Source: Lutispora saccharofermentans (GTDB lineage Bacteria > Bacillota > Clostridia > Lutisporales > Lutisporaceae). From it: a stretch of DNA of 64,000 nucleotides. The notes under the pieces are model-generated. The model saw only the letters and a list, made by a program, of their open reading frames with translations, had not been told where the DNA came from and searched no databases. This document shows positions 27,673 through 36,742 of this stretch, piece by piece. The stretch lies in the NCBI RefSeq assembly GCF_024363565.1, contig NZ_JAJEKE010000005.1, positions 62,001-126,000 on the forward strand, written 5' to 3'. Positions within the stretch are counted from its first letter, which is position 1; each line of letters begins with the position of its first letter. Position numbers and translations under genes: made by a program.

Positions 27673-29139
27673 ATGTCTAAAGATAATGTAAAAGAAAATA
27701 AAGCACCAAGAATTCCTAGAAAAGTCACATTTATAGAAGCTATGATGCTGCTTATAATCATTGTCGGCATAATGATCTGGACTGCACTCGTCGCCAAGGC
27801 ACCTACTGCCATGGGCGTTCTATATTGCGCCATAGTCTGCGCTGTCTATGGTATGATCCTCGGTTTTAAATGGGACGATATGTTCGTAAATGTATTGGAC
27901 GTAGTTAAAACGGCAATGCCGGCCTTATACTTTCTGATGCTGGTCGGTTTTGTCAGTGCGTCATGGATAGCCAGCGGCACAATCCCATATATGATCTATC
28001 TTGGCCTCAAAATCATACATCCCTCCATATTCCTGTTTGCAGCCTTCTTGCTCACGGCAATCGCCAGCATGGTTACGGGCTCCAGCTGGGCTATTGTTAC
28101 ATCCCTTGGCCTTGCTCTTGGGGGTATAGCTACCGGCCTCGGCATTCCCTTGCATATTGCTGCAGGAGCTATAGTGTCCGGATGCTTCCTGGGTGATAAA
28201 TGGTCACCTCTTTCCGATACTCCTAACCTTTCTGCCGCATCCACCGGTCAGAACATCATAAAACTGTTTACCAGCATGATCCCGACATCAGGCTATGGTG
28301 CAATACTTGCTTCCATCGGCTTTCTGATAATGGGCTTTATGCTGCCCACAGGCACCAGTGCTGATACTACCACTGTCACGGAATTAATGAACGGCCTTTC
28401 TTCAAACTTTGATTTCAATATATTGCTGCTCGCTCCCGTCATCTTTGTATTTATTATGGCCGCTATGAAGTATTCCATATTGCCTGTGCTTTCCATAGGT
28501 GTTGGCATAGGAATGGTTGAGGCGATGATATTCCAGGGAAAAACCTTCAGCGAGCTTACAAAAATAGTCTGGAACGGTTATGTCTCAAATACTGATATCA
28601 AGGTTATCGACTCCTTATTATCCAGAGGTGGAGCCATGTCAATATCAGGCCTCGTTATGCTGCTGTTCGCTGCTTTCACCTTTGCAGGGCTTATTGAAAA
28701 GATCGGCGTGCTTGATGCAATCATGGAGAAACTCCTTAAGGTCATCAAAAGCACCGGTTCTCTGGTATTGTGCACTCTTATCACATCAATAATCACAGTA
28801 TATTTGAGCTCCAGTGTTTATGTTTCCATAATATTAAACGGCAGAATGTATGACAAAGCTTATAGGAAGAAAAACCTGGATATAATAAATCTTTCCAGAA
28901 CAATAACGGAAGGAAGCGCATATTTCGGCGGCATGTGTCCGTGGAGCGGCGGTGGTCTTTTGGTCATTTCGTCATTAGGCGTAGGATCCTGGTCATACCT
29001 GCCCTATGTATTTGGATGCTGGGGAGCCATATTCTTTACTATTCTATGGGGTTACACCGGGAAATATATGCAAAAGGCAGAATATGACGAGGACGGAAAC
29101 CTTATTTCGGCTGAACTGGCGGATACTGCCGAGTCATAA
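27673..29139 (+). CDS. NhaC-family Na+/H+ (or organic acid) antiporter
   Basis: Integral membrane protein of 488 aa with about eleven helices, the length of NhaC. Characteristic segments are LTAIASMVTGSSWAIVTSLGLALGGIATG and the polar loop GCFLGDKWSPLSDTPNLSAASTGQN. Near the C-terminus are RTITEGSAYFGGMCPWSGGG and the preceding helix SVYVSIILNGRMY. Family members exchange sodium for protons, or malate for lactate (MleN); amino-acid-linked members also exist. It starts with ATG behind AAAGGGG. Position after GntR and the cyclodeaminase-like gene suggests transport of the amino acid or its product, or ion balance during its metabolism. Confidence 0.85.
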   Translation: MSKDNVKENKAPRIPRKVTFIEAMMLLIIIVGIMIWTALVAKAPTAMGVLYCAIVCAVYGMILGFKWDDMFVNVLDVVKTAMPALYFLMLVGFVSASWIASGTIPYMIYLGLKIIHPSIFLFAAFLLTAIASMVTGSSWAIVTSLGLALGGIATGLGIPLHIAAGAIVSGCFLGDKWSPLSDTPNLSAASTGQNIIKLFTSMIPTSGYGAILASIGFLIMGFMLPTGTSADTTTVTELMNGLSSNFDFNILLLAPVIFVFIMAAMKYSILPVLSIGVGIGMVEAMIFQGKTFSELTKIVWNGYVSNTDIKVIDSLLSRGGAMSISGLVMLLFAAFTFAGLIEKIGVLDAIMEKLLKVIKSTGSLVLCTLITSIITVYLSSSVYVSIILNGRMYDKAYRKKNLDIINLSRTITEGSAYFGGMCPWSGGGLLVISSLGVGSWSYLPYVFGCWGAIFFTILWGYTGKYMQKAEYDEDGNLISAELADTAES

Positions 29140-29147
29140 AATATATA

Positions 29148-29180
29148 AACCAGCATCGGTTCTTGATGCTGGTTTTCTTT
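29148..29180. terminator. Terminator between NhaC gene and the symporter gene
   Basis: AACCAGCATC (29148-29157) / GATGCTGGTT (29165-29174), then TTCTTT. The same stem with the same ATATATAA lead-in occurs at 46726-46759. Confidence 0.85.
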
Positions 29181-29214
29181 ATAAATCCACTCTCATAGAT
29201 GATATATATTTAAT

Positions 29215-30459
29215 CTATGCTCCCGTGACTTTAGCCTTGTTCTTGCCGGCAAACTTCTCTTCCATCTTTGATACAAAAACCGTACCTGCCAGATCTCCTA
29301 AGCAGTTAAGAGTTGTTGTTCCCATGTCGAAGAGGCGATAGAATGCAGCAATGATACCGACGATTTCAGTCGGGAGACCAAAGGCTTCCACCATAACAAG
29401 CAGCTTGACAATGCCGCTTCCGGGAATTCCTCCCCCTCCGGTGGATAATATGGCAGACAAGAAGATGACCTTGAGCATAACCCCTATATTGATCGGCACT
29501 CCTACAACCTGGCTGATAAATACAATAACACATCCATAAAGTATAACACTGCCATCATAATTCATTTGTGAACCTAAAGGAACGGTAAAGCTGGATATGC
29601 TTTCGGGAACATCAAATTTTTCTTTAGCTACTTTCATATTTACAGGAATAGAAGCTACGCTGCTGCATGTAGAAATAGTATAAATCCATAATTCCGCGCT
29701 ATCCTTAAGGAATCTGATAGGATTGATTCCTGAGGTAAACCAGAGCACCCCGCCATAGATCAAAACAATGTGAGCTAAACATGCCAAATAATAGGTGCCT
29801 GCTAATGTAGCCATACTGGTGAAAATACCGGCGCCGTATTTGCCGAAGGATTCCGCCATCAAAAAGAACACCCCTATAGGTGATACGATCATGACCATAC
29901 CAATAAGTGAAAATACCATTTCACTCAGTGCATTAAACCCGTTGATCACAGTTTCTTTAAAGGCTTCATTCTTCATCCTCAGAATTGCAATGCCTACCAA
30001 AACCGATATTATCAATGTCTGTAAAATATTGCCATCCGAGAAGGTCTTAAACATGTTTGATGAGAACATGCCCATAAAGAAATCCGCTATTGTTATATCA
30101 GCAGAGCCGGTTATTTCTTTTGAAGCCAATCCGGTAAAGTTAGCCATTGTACCGGGCTTAATGAGCAAGGCCACAGCCAAGCCGACAGCACAGGCAACCA
30201 AAGTAGTAAGGATATAATAGCTCATGATCCTCGCGCTGATGCGTCCCAGCGACTTAACATCCTTTTGCGAGGTAATTCCCGTGATTATAGTAACGATTAC
30301 CATAGGCACAACTATCATCTTGATACAATTAAGCCATATATTGCCTATAAATCCCAGTTTAGTCATAGGTTCCCCGATAATGAGTCCCAGAATTGCACCT
30401 AAAATCATTGCTAGAAAAATCTGTGTGGTCAAACTGATCTTCTTTCCGGCAATCTTCAT
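29215..30459 (-). CDS. Dicarboxylate/amino acid:cation symporter (DAACS family)
   Basis: Product of 414 aa, eight helices plus two re-entrant hairpins, of the GltP/SstT family. Substrate-binding region motifs are STCSSVASIPVNMKVAK on hairpin 1, GSQMNYDGSVILYG on TM7 and STGGGGIPGSGIVKLLVM on hairpin 2. Members import glutamate/aspartate, serine/threonine or C4-dicarboxylates with Na+ or H+. The internal ATG at 30459 is chosen as start because AAAGG lies at proper distance; the earlier GTG lacks one. It is second in the minus-strand operon behind threonine aldolase, under the sigma-54 promoter at 31593. Import of threonine or serine for the aldolase is the natural inference. Confidence 0.87.
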   Translation of the reverse strand: MKIAGKKISLTTQIFLAMILGAILGLIIGEPMTKLGFIGNIWLNCIKMIVVPMVIVTIITGITSQKDVKSLGRISARIMSYYILTTLVACAVGLAVALLIKPGTMANFTGLASKEITGSADITIADFFMGMFSSNMFKTFSDGNILQTLIISVLVGIAILRMKNEAFKETVINGFNALSEMVFSLIGMVMIVSPIGVFFLMAESFGKYGAGIFTSMATLAGTYYLACLAHIVLIYGGVLWFTSGINPIRFLKDSAELWIYTISTCSSVASIPVNMKVAKEKFDVPESISSFTVPLGSQMNYDGSVILYGCVIVFISQVVGVPINIGVMLKVIFLSAILSTGGGGIPGSGIVKLLVMVEAFGLPTEIVGIIAAFYRLFDMGTTTLNCLGDLAGTVFVSKMEEKFAGKNKAKVTGA

Positions 30460-30510
30460 GTAAACACAACCTTTCACATATTATTAATTATACTTTTTAA
30501 TAGATGTTAA

Positions 30511-31548
30511 TCAAAGCTGATCATCGATTTCTTTTATAATATTGACAGCTTGAGCCGCATCATCCCTGCTGATCCCTCTGTAAAAAACCAATCGAGCTTT
30601 ATTATTGAGCACAGGGCGGATCCACAAGCCCTTTTCCTTTGCTCTTGCACAATATTCTTCAACAGTCAAGCCGGTTTGGCTTACATCCAGCATAACTATA
30701 TTTGATTGAACATTTTCCTGAACCTTTGTCTTTTTCAAATCTCTAAGGCTGTCTGCCGCATATTTGGCATTGGCATTGTCCTCTTTCAGTGATTGAATAT
30801 TGTGCTTCAACGCATATATCCCGGGTGCAGCTATTATGCCGGCTTGCCTCATATTTCCCCCTAACAGCTTTCTTTTCCCTCTCGCTTTTTTTACAAAGTC
30901 TTTGCTGCCGCATAAAAGCGAACCCACAGGGGCACCCAAGCCTTTTGACAGGCAAAACATAACGGAATCCACATATTGGCATATATCCTTTGCTTCTACA
31001 CCAAGGCTTACCGCTGCATTGAACAATCTTGCACCGTCCATATGGATCGGTATGTTAAATTCTTGTGCCAGATTGCGTATGCTTTTAAGCTCTTCTAAAT
31101 CAGTGCATGTGCCTCCGGAAAAATTATGGGTATTCTCGATGCATAGCAGCTTTATATCATTTTGCTGCATCAGATCTCTAAGGCTTTTCAAATCAGGGGT
31201 TTTTCTTTCATTCAGCTTGTAAGCTACAGGAATCAATTGTCCTACACTTTTTTCAAAAACCACTTTTTCGCTTAAATAAATGTGCTGCATTTCATCCACA
31301 AGGACTTTATCACCCGGATTGCAATAGGTCAAAACAGCAGTCGTGTTGGCTAAAGTTCCCGAAGAAAAAAGCACGGCCTCTTCTTTGCCCGTCAGCATAG
31401 CGGCTAAATCCTCAAGCTCGTTTACAGTGAGATCTTCCCCCCTTCCCTTCTGGTTTGTCCTTCCGTCATCTCCAAGCTTGGCAGAAAGAATTGTTTTCAG
31501 CATTTCCTCGCTTGGTAAAGTTAAGGTATCACTTCTTAAGTCGATCAT
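30511..31548 (-). CDS. Threonine aldolase family PLP enzyme
   Basis: Fold-type I PLP enzyme of 345 aa that splits L-threonine or L-allo-threonine into glycine and acetaldehyde. The N-terminus IDLRSDTLTLPSEEM is the family signature. PLP-binding elements are LFSSGTLANTTAV, the HMDGARLFNAAV aspartate, and the Schiff-base lysine in VMFCLSKGLGAPVGS. The start at ATG 31548 follows GAGGTG; the ORF extends six codons upstream without a better site. It heads an operon with an amino-acid symporter and has an excellent sigma-54 promoter upstream, with the PrpR-type activator encoded adjacent. The glycine formed could enter Stickland-type reduction. Confidence 0.9.
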   Translation of the reverse strand: MIDLRSDTLTLPSEEMLKTILSAKLGDDGRTNQKGRGEDLTVNELEDLAAMLTGKEEAVLFSSGTLANTTAVLTYCNPGDKVLVDEMQHIYLSEKVVFEKSVGQLIPVAYKLNERKTPDLKSLRDLMQQNDIKLLCIENTHNFSGGTCTDLEELKSIRNLAQEFNIPIHMDGARLFNAAVSLGVEAKDICQYVDSVMFCLSKGLGAPVGSLLCGSKDFVKKARGKRKLLGGNMRQAGIIAAPGIYALKHNIQSLKEDNANAKYAADSLRDLKKTKVQENVQSNIVMLDVSQTGLTVEEYCARAKEKGLWIRPVLNNKARLVFYRGISRDDAAQAVNIIKEIDDQL

Positions 31549-31592
31549 ATAATTACACCTCGTCAAATTTTTATATGTGTATATTTATATAA

Positions 31593-31608
31593 AGCAACAA
31601 CCATACCA
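31593..31608 (-). promoter_or_regulatory. Sigma-54 promoter of the threonine aldolase-symporter operon
   Basis: On the minus strand TGGTATG - N4 - TTGCT matches the -24/-12 consensus (TGGYAYR-N4-TTGCW) with exact spacing, 45 bp before the start codon. A sigma-54 activator gene and a 32-bp palindrome lie directly upstream. Confidence 0.8.
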
Positions 31609-31718
31609 AAGTCATGACCAGCAGATAAAAAAAAGATGAATTGCCCTGAATCCCTCTTATACCAACTGTTTGTCATTGAAAAGCTTATAAAAGGGATTGA
31701 TTCAAAATAAAAAACAAT

Positions 31719-31750
31719 GTTGCATATGTCTTATATAAGACATATGCAAC
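31719..31750. promoter_or_regulatory. 32-bp perfect palindrome, probable enhancer site of the sigma-54 activator
   Basis: GTTGCATATGTCTTAT joined directly to its exact reverse complement. It lies about 110 bp upstream of the sigma-54 promoter at 31593-31608 and 24 bp after the end of the activator gene, the normal place for an upstream activating sequence. It has no loop and only A/T flanks, so it could double as a terminator for the activator gene. Confidence 0.6.
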
Positions 31751-31773
31751 ACTATTTGCAACATTTCAAAATA

Positions 31774-33642
31774 TCATATATCATATTTTTTCATGAGCCT
31801 CCATAGGGTGCTTCTATGAACTCCCAACATATAAGCAGCCCGGCTCTTATTTCCTTTGGAAAGCTTCAATGCCTCTTCCACTTCCTCTTTTGCTATATAA
31901 GGCTTGGCATCACTACGCTTAATTCCATTTATTTCTTCACAGCTTGGCTCATATTTTGCTATCATTGCATTTACTGCATAAGCATCGATTATATCAGAAG
32001 TATTGATTATGCTGAGCTTCTCTATAAAATTCTGCAGCTGCCTGACGTTTCCCGGCCAGCCATACTCCTGCAAAGCTTTAATTCCATCCTCTGTCACATG
32101 GATCTTTTTGTTTTTCGAGTAATAGAGCAAAAATTCTTTTGCCAATTCATATATGTCTTCTTTTCTTTCCCTCAAGGTCGGTATAACTAAAGTCAACACA
32201 TTCAATCTATAAAACAGGTCGCTTCGGAACCTGTTCTCTGCAACTAAATCCTTAATCTTTCTATTTGTTGCAGATACTACCCTCACATCTATAGGTATGA
32301 ACTGGTCGCTTCCGAGGCGCATCACTTTTCTCTCCTGAAGCACCCTTAAGAATCGTCCTTGAAGAGCTAACGGCATCTCGCTTATTTCATCTAAAAATAT
32401 GGTTCCATTATGAGCAAGCTCAAATAAGCCGGCCTTTCCATTTTTCTTCGCGCCTGTAAACGCGCCTTCCTCATAACCGAATAATTCACTCTCCAAGATG
32501 CTTTCCGGGAGCGACGCACAATTTACAGCTATAAACGGGCCTAATCTCCTGGAGCTCGCATTATGTATGCTTTGAGCAAATAATTCTTTGCCTACCCCTG
32601 TTTCCCCTATGATCAATACGGTAGAATCCGCAGCCGCGAATTTCTTTGCATTGCTTATGGAATCCTTCATAGCCTTGCTCCTGCCTTTTATGTTATCGAA
32701 GGTATATGAAGCATATAGCCCTTTGGTCAATATTTTATCCCTTATTTTATGCTCCGCCTTAGTAATAGTATTGATATCATTGAATGTAGCTATAGCACCT
32801 ATTACTTCCTTGCTGTCAAGCTTCAGAGGAATCATATCATATAAAACGGTGGTGCCTTTTAAATAAGCTATTTGCTGCAAGCTTTCTTCGCCTGTTTTTA
32901 GAGTCTCCAATAGACTTCTAAGTTCAGGGAAAACATTGGCAAGAGGAGTGCCTATATATTGTTCGGTATATTCCGGAATCAGCTTTAATGCTGTTTCGTT
33001 TATTAAAGTAATATTTCCGTCTTTATCGATGGCAACATAGCCTTCTTTGGTATGATCCAAGATTGCATTCAATTCTTCGCTTTTCCTTATGTTGGAAAAT
33101 ATGGTCTGCAATATTGATTCTGCTTCATTATAAGCGTATACCAATGCTTTCTCGCTAAAATCAATTCTGACATGGTTCATATTAAATTCTCTTGCTATAT
33201 TAGTCTGGGCTACCCCGCCGACGATCACATCTATACCGTCATTCTTCAGCTTTAATATCATGTCTCTCGTTTCGCTTTCACTGTTTGCAAATTCTTGTTT
33301 GATATTGACATTTAATATAGGATTCAGCAGATCCAGACCCTTCAGTAAATTATTGTACCCTATCACCCCGATATTTTTCCCCATTTTGCTGGCTTTAAGC
33401 AATGCCTGGATCATATCCTCAAAGGGAATAGGGATCTCAACAACGGGTATATCAAGGGCTTTCCTTATTTTCATTGCAGTTCCGCCACGTGCCAGAGCCA
33501 CTTTGATCCCGCTTTCGATAAGCTTTTGTGGATTTCGCGGGTCATAAATCTGAATATCCACATCTTTCCCCATCTTCTTAAATATCCCCTCTGCCAGAGG
33601 AATGAAATCTTCATTATAGGCTGCATAACATATATATTTCAT
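31774..33642 (-). CDS. PrpR-type sigma-54-dependent activator
   Basis: Product of 622 aa. The N-terminal PrpR_N sensor domain (residues about 1-180, starting MKYICYAAYNEDFIPLAEG) is followed by PAS (about 195-300), the sigma-54 AAA+ domain (about 320-545) and a Fis-type HTH. The AAA+ domain has Walker A GETGVGKE, the sigma-54 contact loop GAFTGA and LFLDE. The HTH is NKSRAAYMLGVHRSTLWRLMKKY. The inner ATG (33642) is chosen because GGAGG precedes it and it gives the family's typical N-terminus. PrpR_N domains bind small organic ligands. It should drive the threonine aldolase-symporter operon from the promoter at 31593. Confidence 0.88.
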   Translation of the reverse strand: MKYICYAAYNEDFIPLAEGIFKKMGKDVDIQIYDPRNPQKLIESGIKVALARGGTAMKIRKALDIPVVEIPIPFEDMIQALLKASKMGKNIGVIGYNNLLKGLDLLNPILNVNIKQEFANSESETRDMILKLKNDGIDVIVGGVAQTNIAREFNMNHVRIDFSEKALVYAYNEAESILQTIFSNIRKSEELNAILDHTKEGYVAIDKDGNITLINETALKLIPEYTEQYIGTPLANVFPELRSLLETLKTGEESLQQIAYLKGTTVLYDMIPLKLDSKEVIGAIATFNDINTITKAEHKIRDKILTKGLYASYTFDNIKGRSKAMKDSISNAKKFAAADSTVLIIGETGVGKELFAQSIHNASSRRLGPFIAVNCASLPESILESELFGYEEGAFTGAKKNGKAGLFELAHNGTIFLDEISEMPLALQGRFLRVLQERKVMRLGSDQFIPIDVRVVSATNRKIKDLVAENRFRSDLFYRLNVLTLVIPTLRERKEDIYELAKEFLLYYSKNKKIHVTEDGIKALQEYGWPGNVRQLQNFIEKLSIINTSDIIDAYAVNAMIAKYEPSCEEINGIKRSDAKPYIAKEEVEEALKLSKGNKSRAAYMLGVHRSTLWRLMKKYDI

Positions 33643-33726
33643 ACCTGCCTCCGTATATTCTTCCGTATTCCTTATGCCCATTCTATCTCAACAGCTTTTC
33701 TCTGTAAATGACTTATAAGGAAATAT

Positions 33727-33760
33727 AAAGAGAAGGAAGCACGACTGCTTCCTTCTCTTT
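33727..33760 (-). terminator. Terminator of the TauE/SafE gene
   Basis: Perfect 15-bp stem AAAGAGAAGGAAGCA / TGCTTCCTTCTCTTT with a CGAC loop between the permease stop and the PrpR-type gene. Confidence 0.8.
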
Positions 33761-33836
33761 CCAGGTGATTATCCACAGCTTATACTATTACATCAGCAAG
33801 CTTATATACCAAGCTGCCTACATAAGGAACTTACTG

Positions 33837-34727
33837 TTATTCTGCACTGGCAACTTCATCCGCCTTAGCTTTAGAAGATACAAGCGCAGATCTTAGCATT
33901 ACAATACCAGTATATATGACTACAGCTGTAACTAACCAGGAGAGGAGTGTCAAAGGCAGTGATTTTACAATGTAATATGCTACAAAGACACCTGCTGCAC
34001 CACCAATTGTAAGACCCATTGAAGCCTTTCTATCGTGAGCTCCTTCTTTTACAAATCTCATGCCTGCTGCAGGCATTAAAAATGCGCATGAACCCATCAT
34101 TATCGGGAAAGCAACTCTCGGGCTCATACCCAAAGCATATACAAGAGCCATGCATGGTGCATACAATCCTACACCGATGGTCATCAATGCGCCAAGAATA
34201 AAGTTAGCTATTATACCAAATATAAGCTTTCCGCCTGTCAAGCCTATTGCCTCGCCGCCAATAGGCATCCAGTCCATGAGGCCGGCTAACATAAAGAATG
34301 CAACGACTAAAAGGGCAAATCCCATGCCTATCTGTATCTTCTTTTCCGGAAGCTTGGAAACAAATCCTGCACCAACAACAGCGCCTATAGCTGATGCCGC
34401 TAACATAGTGACAAGTGTTATTGGTTCAACGGTTATAGCTGCGATGAACAAGAAAGCTTCAAATACAACCGGTACAGTATCACCAACGTTCAGCGTTCCC
34501 GGTATTACTCTGTCCGGTACCATATTGAAGAACTTAAATAATGCTGTAGTAGGAGCAAAGCTTCCTATACCCAATGTATCGAGGAAATTAGTAATGAATC
34601 CAACACCTAATAAGCCTGCCCAGTTAGTCTTTGATAGGTTATTCTTGTTTTCGAAATAGTCCTTCACGAAAAAAACTAAGAAAGTTAGTGTTAATAGTCC
34701 TAGTGCACCCAATATAATTTTTACCAT
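33837..34727 (-). CDS. TauE/SafE (DUF81) family membrane permease
   Basis: Product of 296 aa with about eight helices in two repeats. Family hallmarks are GFITNFLDTLGIGSFAPTTALFK near the N-terminus and GALMTIGVGLYAPCMALVYALGM in the second half. Members export sulfite or organosulfonates, and related proteins move small organic anions. It starts with ATG behind GAAGGAGG. It is 49 bp downstream of prdF in the same direction, so it may be co-transcribed with the proline racemase gene. A link to proline metabolism, for example product export, is only positional. Confidence 0.8.
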   Translation of the reverse strand: MVKIILGALGLLTLTFLVFFVKDYFENKNNLSKTNWAGLLGVGFITNFLDTLGIGSFAPTTALFKFFNMVPDRVIPGTLNVGDTVPVVFEAFLFIAAITVEPITLVTMLAASAIGAVVGAGFVSKLPEKKIQIGMGFALLVVAFFMLAGLMDWMPIGGEAIGLTGGKLIFGIIANFILGALMTIGVGLYAPCMALVYALGMSPRVAFPIMMGSCAFLMPAAGMRFVKEGAHDRKASMGLTIGGAAGVFVAYYIVKSLPLTLLSWLVTAVVIYTGIVMLRSALVSSKAKADEVASAE

Positions 34728-34776
34728 AAATTAATCCTCCTTCTTTTTTAACACACTATTTTGGATTATTTCTTTT

Positions 34777-35784
34777 TTACCTTAGTACAAAACCGTACTT
34801 GACTGGGTCGTCTTCATCAATGACAAAATGATTGAAGCCTGTGGTATAAGCGCTTCCGGTAATCTCAGGTATTACTGCAGTATAATCTCCTACTTTTGTT
34901 TCTTCAAGGATTCTTCCCTTGAACATTGTTCCTATTATGCTTTCATATATAAAAGGTTCATTTATTTTTAGCTGGCCTTTTGCATACAAGGTTGCCATTT
35001 TTGCACTTGTGCCTGTCCCGCATGGCGATCTGTCAACTTGACCTTCACCGAATACAACTACATTCTGCATTGATGCTTCAGGGCTTTTGGCAGGCCCGTA
35101 TATCTCTACCAGATCAACGGTTTTTATATGGGTTTTTATTGGATGCTGAACCTTTATTGTTTCATTTATTATCTTTAAAAGTGCCATCGCTCTTTCTGTT
35201 ATGAGGTTGACGTTTTTAGGCTCAATCTCAACACCAAGCTCAGAAGCCTTTACAATGGCGAAAAAGCTTCCTCCGAAAGAAATATCAAATGTAACTGTTC
35301 CCACGCCTGGCAAGTCAACTTCAACGTCTCTCTTATATAGAAATGCAGGTACATTGATCACAGATACTTCTTTTGCCTTACCGTCTTCCACTTTGACATT
35401 GGCCGTTACAAGGCCTGCCGGAGCCTCAAACTTGATTTGAGTATAGGGTTCCTTAACTTCAACCATGCCTGTTTCCACTGCAGCAGTGGCAGCTCCTATC
35501 GAGCCATGTCCGCACATATTAAGGTATCCGCCGCCGTCCATAAATATTATCCCAAGATCGGCTTCCGGCATTGTAGGCTGAGTTATGATCGAGCCGAACA
35601 TGTCGTTATGTCCCCTGGGCTCATGCATAACTGCAGTCCTTATATGATCCATATTTTTTTCTAAATACTCTTTTTTCTCACTCATCGTATTACCTGGAAT
35701 TTGAGGTATTCCGCCGATTATTATCCTGGTTGGTTCTCCCATCGTGTGAGAATCCACTGCATGTAAGCTTTTTACAAATCTCAT
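34777..35784 (-). CDS. prdF: Proline racemase
   Basis: Cofactor-independent racemase that interconverts L- and D-proline, giving the substrate of D-proline reductase. The 335-aa length equals the clostridial enzymes. Both catalytic cysteines are present: Cys91 in MCGHGSIG and Cys255 in DRSPCGTGTSA. The presence of both fits a racemase, although 4-hydroxyproline epimerases share this layout. It starts with ATG behind GGAGGAA. It is separated from prdE by a 469-bp gap that holds a plus-strand RNA candidate, so it may have its own promoter. Place in the prd cluster makes the proline assignment strong. Confidence 0.93.
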   Translation of the reverse strand: MRFVKSLHAVDSHTMGEPTRIIIGGIPQIPGNTMSEKKEYLEKNMDHIRTAVMHEPRGHNDMFGSIITQPTMPEADLGIIFMDGGGYLNMCGHGSIGAATAAVETGMVEVKEPYTQIKFEAPAGLVTANVKVEDGKAKEVSVINVPAFLYKRDVEVDLPGVGTVTFDISFGGSFFAIVKASELGVEIEPKNVNLITERAMALLKIINETIKVQHPIKTHIKTVDLVEIYGPAKSPEASMQNVVVFGEGQVDRSPCGTGTSAKMATLYAKGQLKINEPFIYESIIGTMFKGRILEETKVGDYTAVIPEITGSAYTTGFNHFVIDEDDPVKYGFVLR

Positions 35785-35935
35785 TTTTATTCCTCCTGAA
35801 ATAATATTTAGATAGTATTTAGTTACATACTCAACATATAATTTGTAGCTTAATCCAAATTATAGGACTCTTAAAAATGAGAATATTATGTTTTGATATG
35901 GCTCTAATAGTTGATATTATTTGTTTTTTCCCCAT

Positions 35936-35964
35936 TTGCTTATGCGATATTTTCATGCTATAAT
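35936..35964 (+). promoter_or_regulatory. Strong plus-strand promoter in the prdE-prdF gap
   Basis: TTGCTT (35936-35941), exactly 17 bp, TATAAT (35959-35964) with an upstream TGC (extended -10). It points against the prd operon and leads into a non-coding stretch with a terminator. Confidence 0.6.
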
Positions 35965-35970
35965 ACTTCT

Positions 35971-36220
35971 GTGTACAATAATTTTAATTTATGTGTTATT
36001 TTTACAGTAAATTAAAATTGCTTTGTACATTATTTGGGGATATTTTAAACTATAGAGACATAAAATATCCTCATTCATTAAGCAAAGCCAATACGGCTTT
36101 ATCTGCAACAGATATTGAATGTACCAGATTCAATATCGCAGCTTACTAACTTTGTGTAGGCGAAGAATATCATATCATTGGTTAGCTTCCTTTTTGTATG
36201 ATATCCTTCGCATTTTTTTT
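35971..36220 (+). ncRNA. Candidate structured RNA antisense to the prdE-prdF intergenic leader
   Basis: Bounded by the promoter at 35936-35964 and a terminator with 14-nt arms (36160-36173 / 36198-36211) followed by eight T. In between are a TGTACAAT...TTTGTACA hairpin and a GGATATTTTA/TAAAATATCC hairpin. A compound element follows: GCAAAG...CTTTGT closes around CTGC...GCAG and a GATATTGAAT/ATTCAATATC stem. No ORF of note is present. The whole 35785-36253 gap has no other gene. I do not recognise the family. The minus-strand prdF leader carries the complementary hairpins, so a cis role there is an alternative. Confidence 0.5.
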
Positions 36221-36253
36221 GCACTCAAATCTAAAAAACCGCAAGCATCTTAT

Positions 36254-36727
36254 TTATATGCCGATCTTCTTTCGCATCTTCAGTTTCAGCATTGCAAGAG
36301 CTTTTTTCGCATCAATTTCCATAGCAGTATTCTCGCCTACGACTTCCGTTTCAATACCTTCAGCAGATTTATTGAAGTCTACTATGGTATCCATGTATTG
36401 ATTCTTAACAACAAACTGTGCTTGAGTACCTATAAAGCTCATGCCTACAACCGGTATTCCCCTTTTACCAACTTCTTCGATGGTGTTTGCAAAGTCCACA
36501 TGGCTGTTACCCCAACCATCAACTGAAATTATCGCTCCATCCACACGCATTGCCTCTAACCATGCTGCTGCTCTTTGACCGACAAACATTTTGTCTTCAT
36601 TATCCTGTGGGGTGCCTACTATGATCACTCCCGCAAGATCCAGATCGCTGTCTTGAGATACAACCTCAAGCAAGGGATCTCTGAAATGATGCAAAGTGGT
36701 TTCTTTAGTTGAAGGTCCTACTCCCAT
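36254..36727 (-). CDS. prdE: PrdE, D-proline reductase-associated protein (PrdA beta-half homologue)
   Basis: Product of 157 aa, homologous to the PrdA part downstream of the pyruvoyl cleavage site. It begins MGVGPSTKE where PrdA reads CIGPASKE, and both continue with a FRDPLLE/WREPLVLE motif. Both also carry VGTPQ..../VGSPQ...., GWGNSHVDFA/GFGNNHIDFA and GIPVVGMSF. The cysteine that becomes pyruvoyl in PrdA is absent here (Met1-Gly2 instead), so PrdE cannot carry that cofactor. It follows prdD by 15 bp. It probably forms a PrdD-PrdE complex parallel to the processed PrdA subunits. Function in the reductase complex is not established from sequence. Confidence 0.85.
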   Translation of the reverse strand: MGVGPSTKETTLHHFRDPLLEVVSQDSDLDLAGVIIVGTPQDNEDKMFVGQRAAAWLEAMRVDGAIISVDGWGNSHVDFANTIEEVGKRGIPVVGMSFIGTQAQFVVKNQYMDTIVDFNKSAEGIETEVVGENTAMEIDAKKALAMLKLKMRKKIGI

Positions 36728-36742
36728 TTATAACACCACCCT

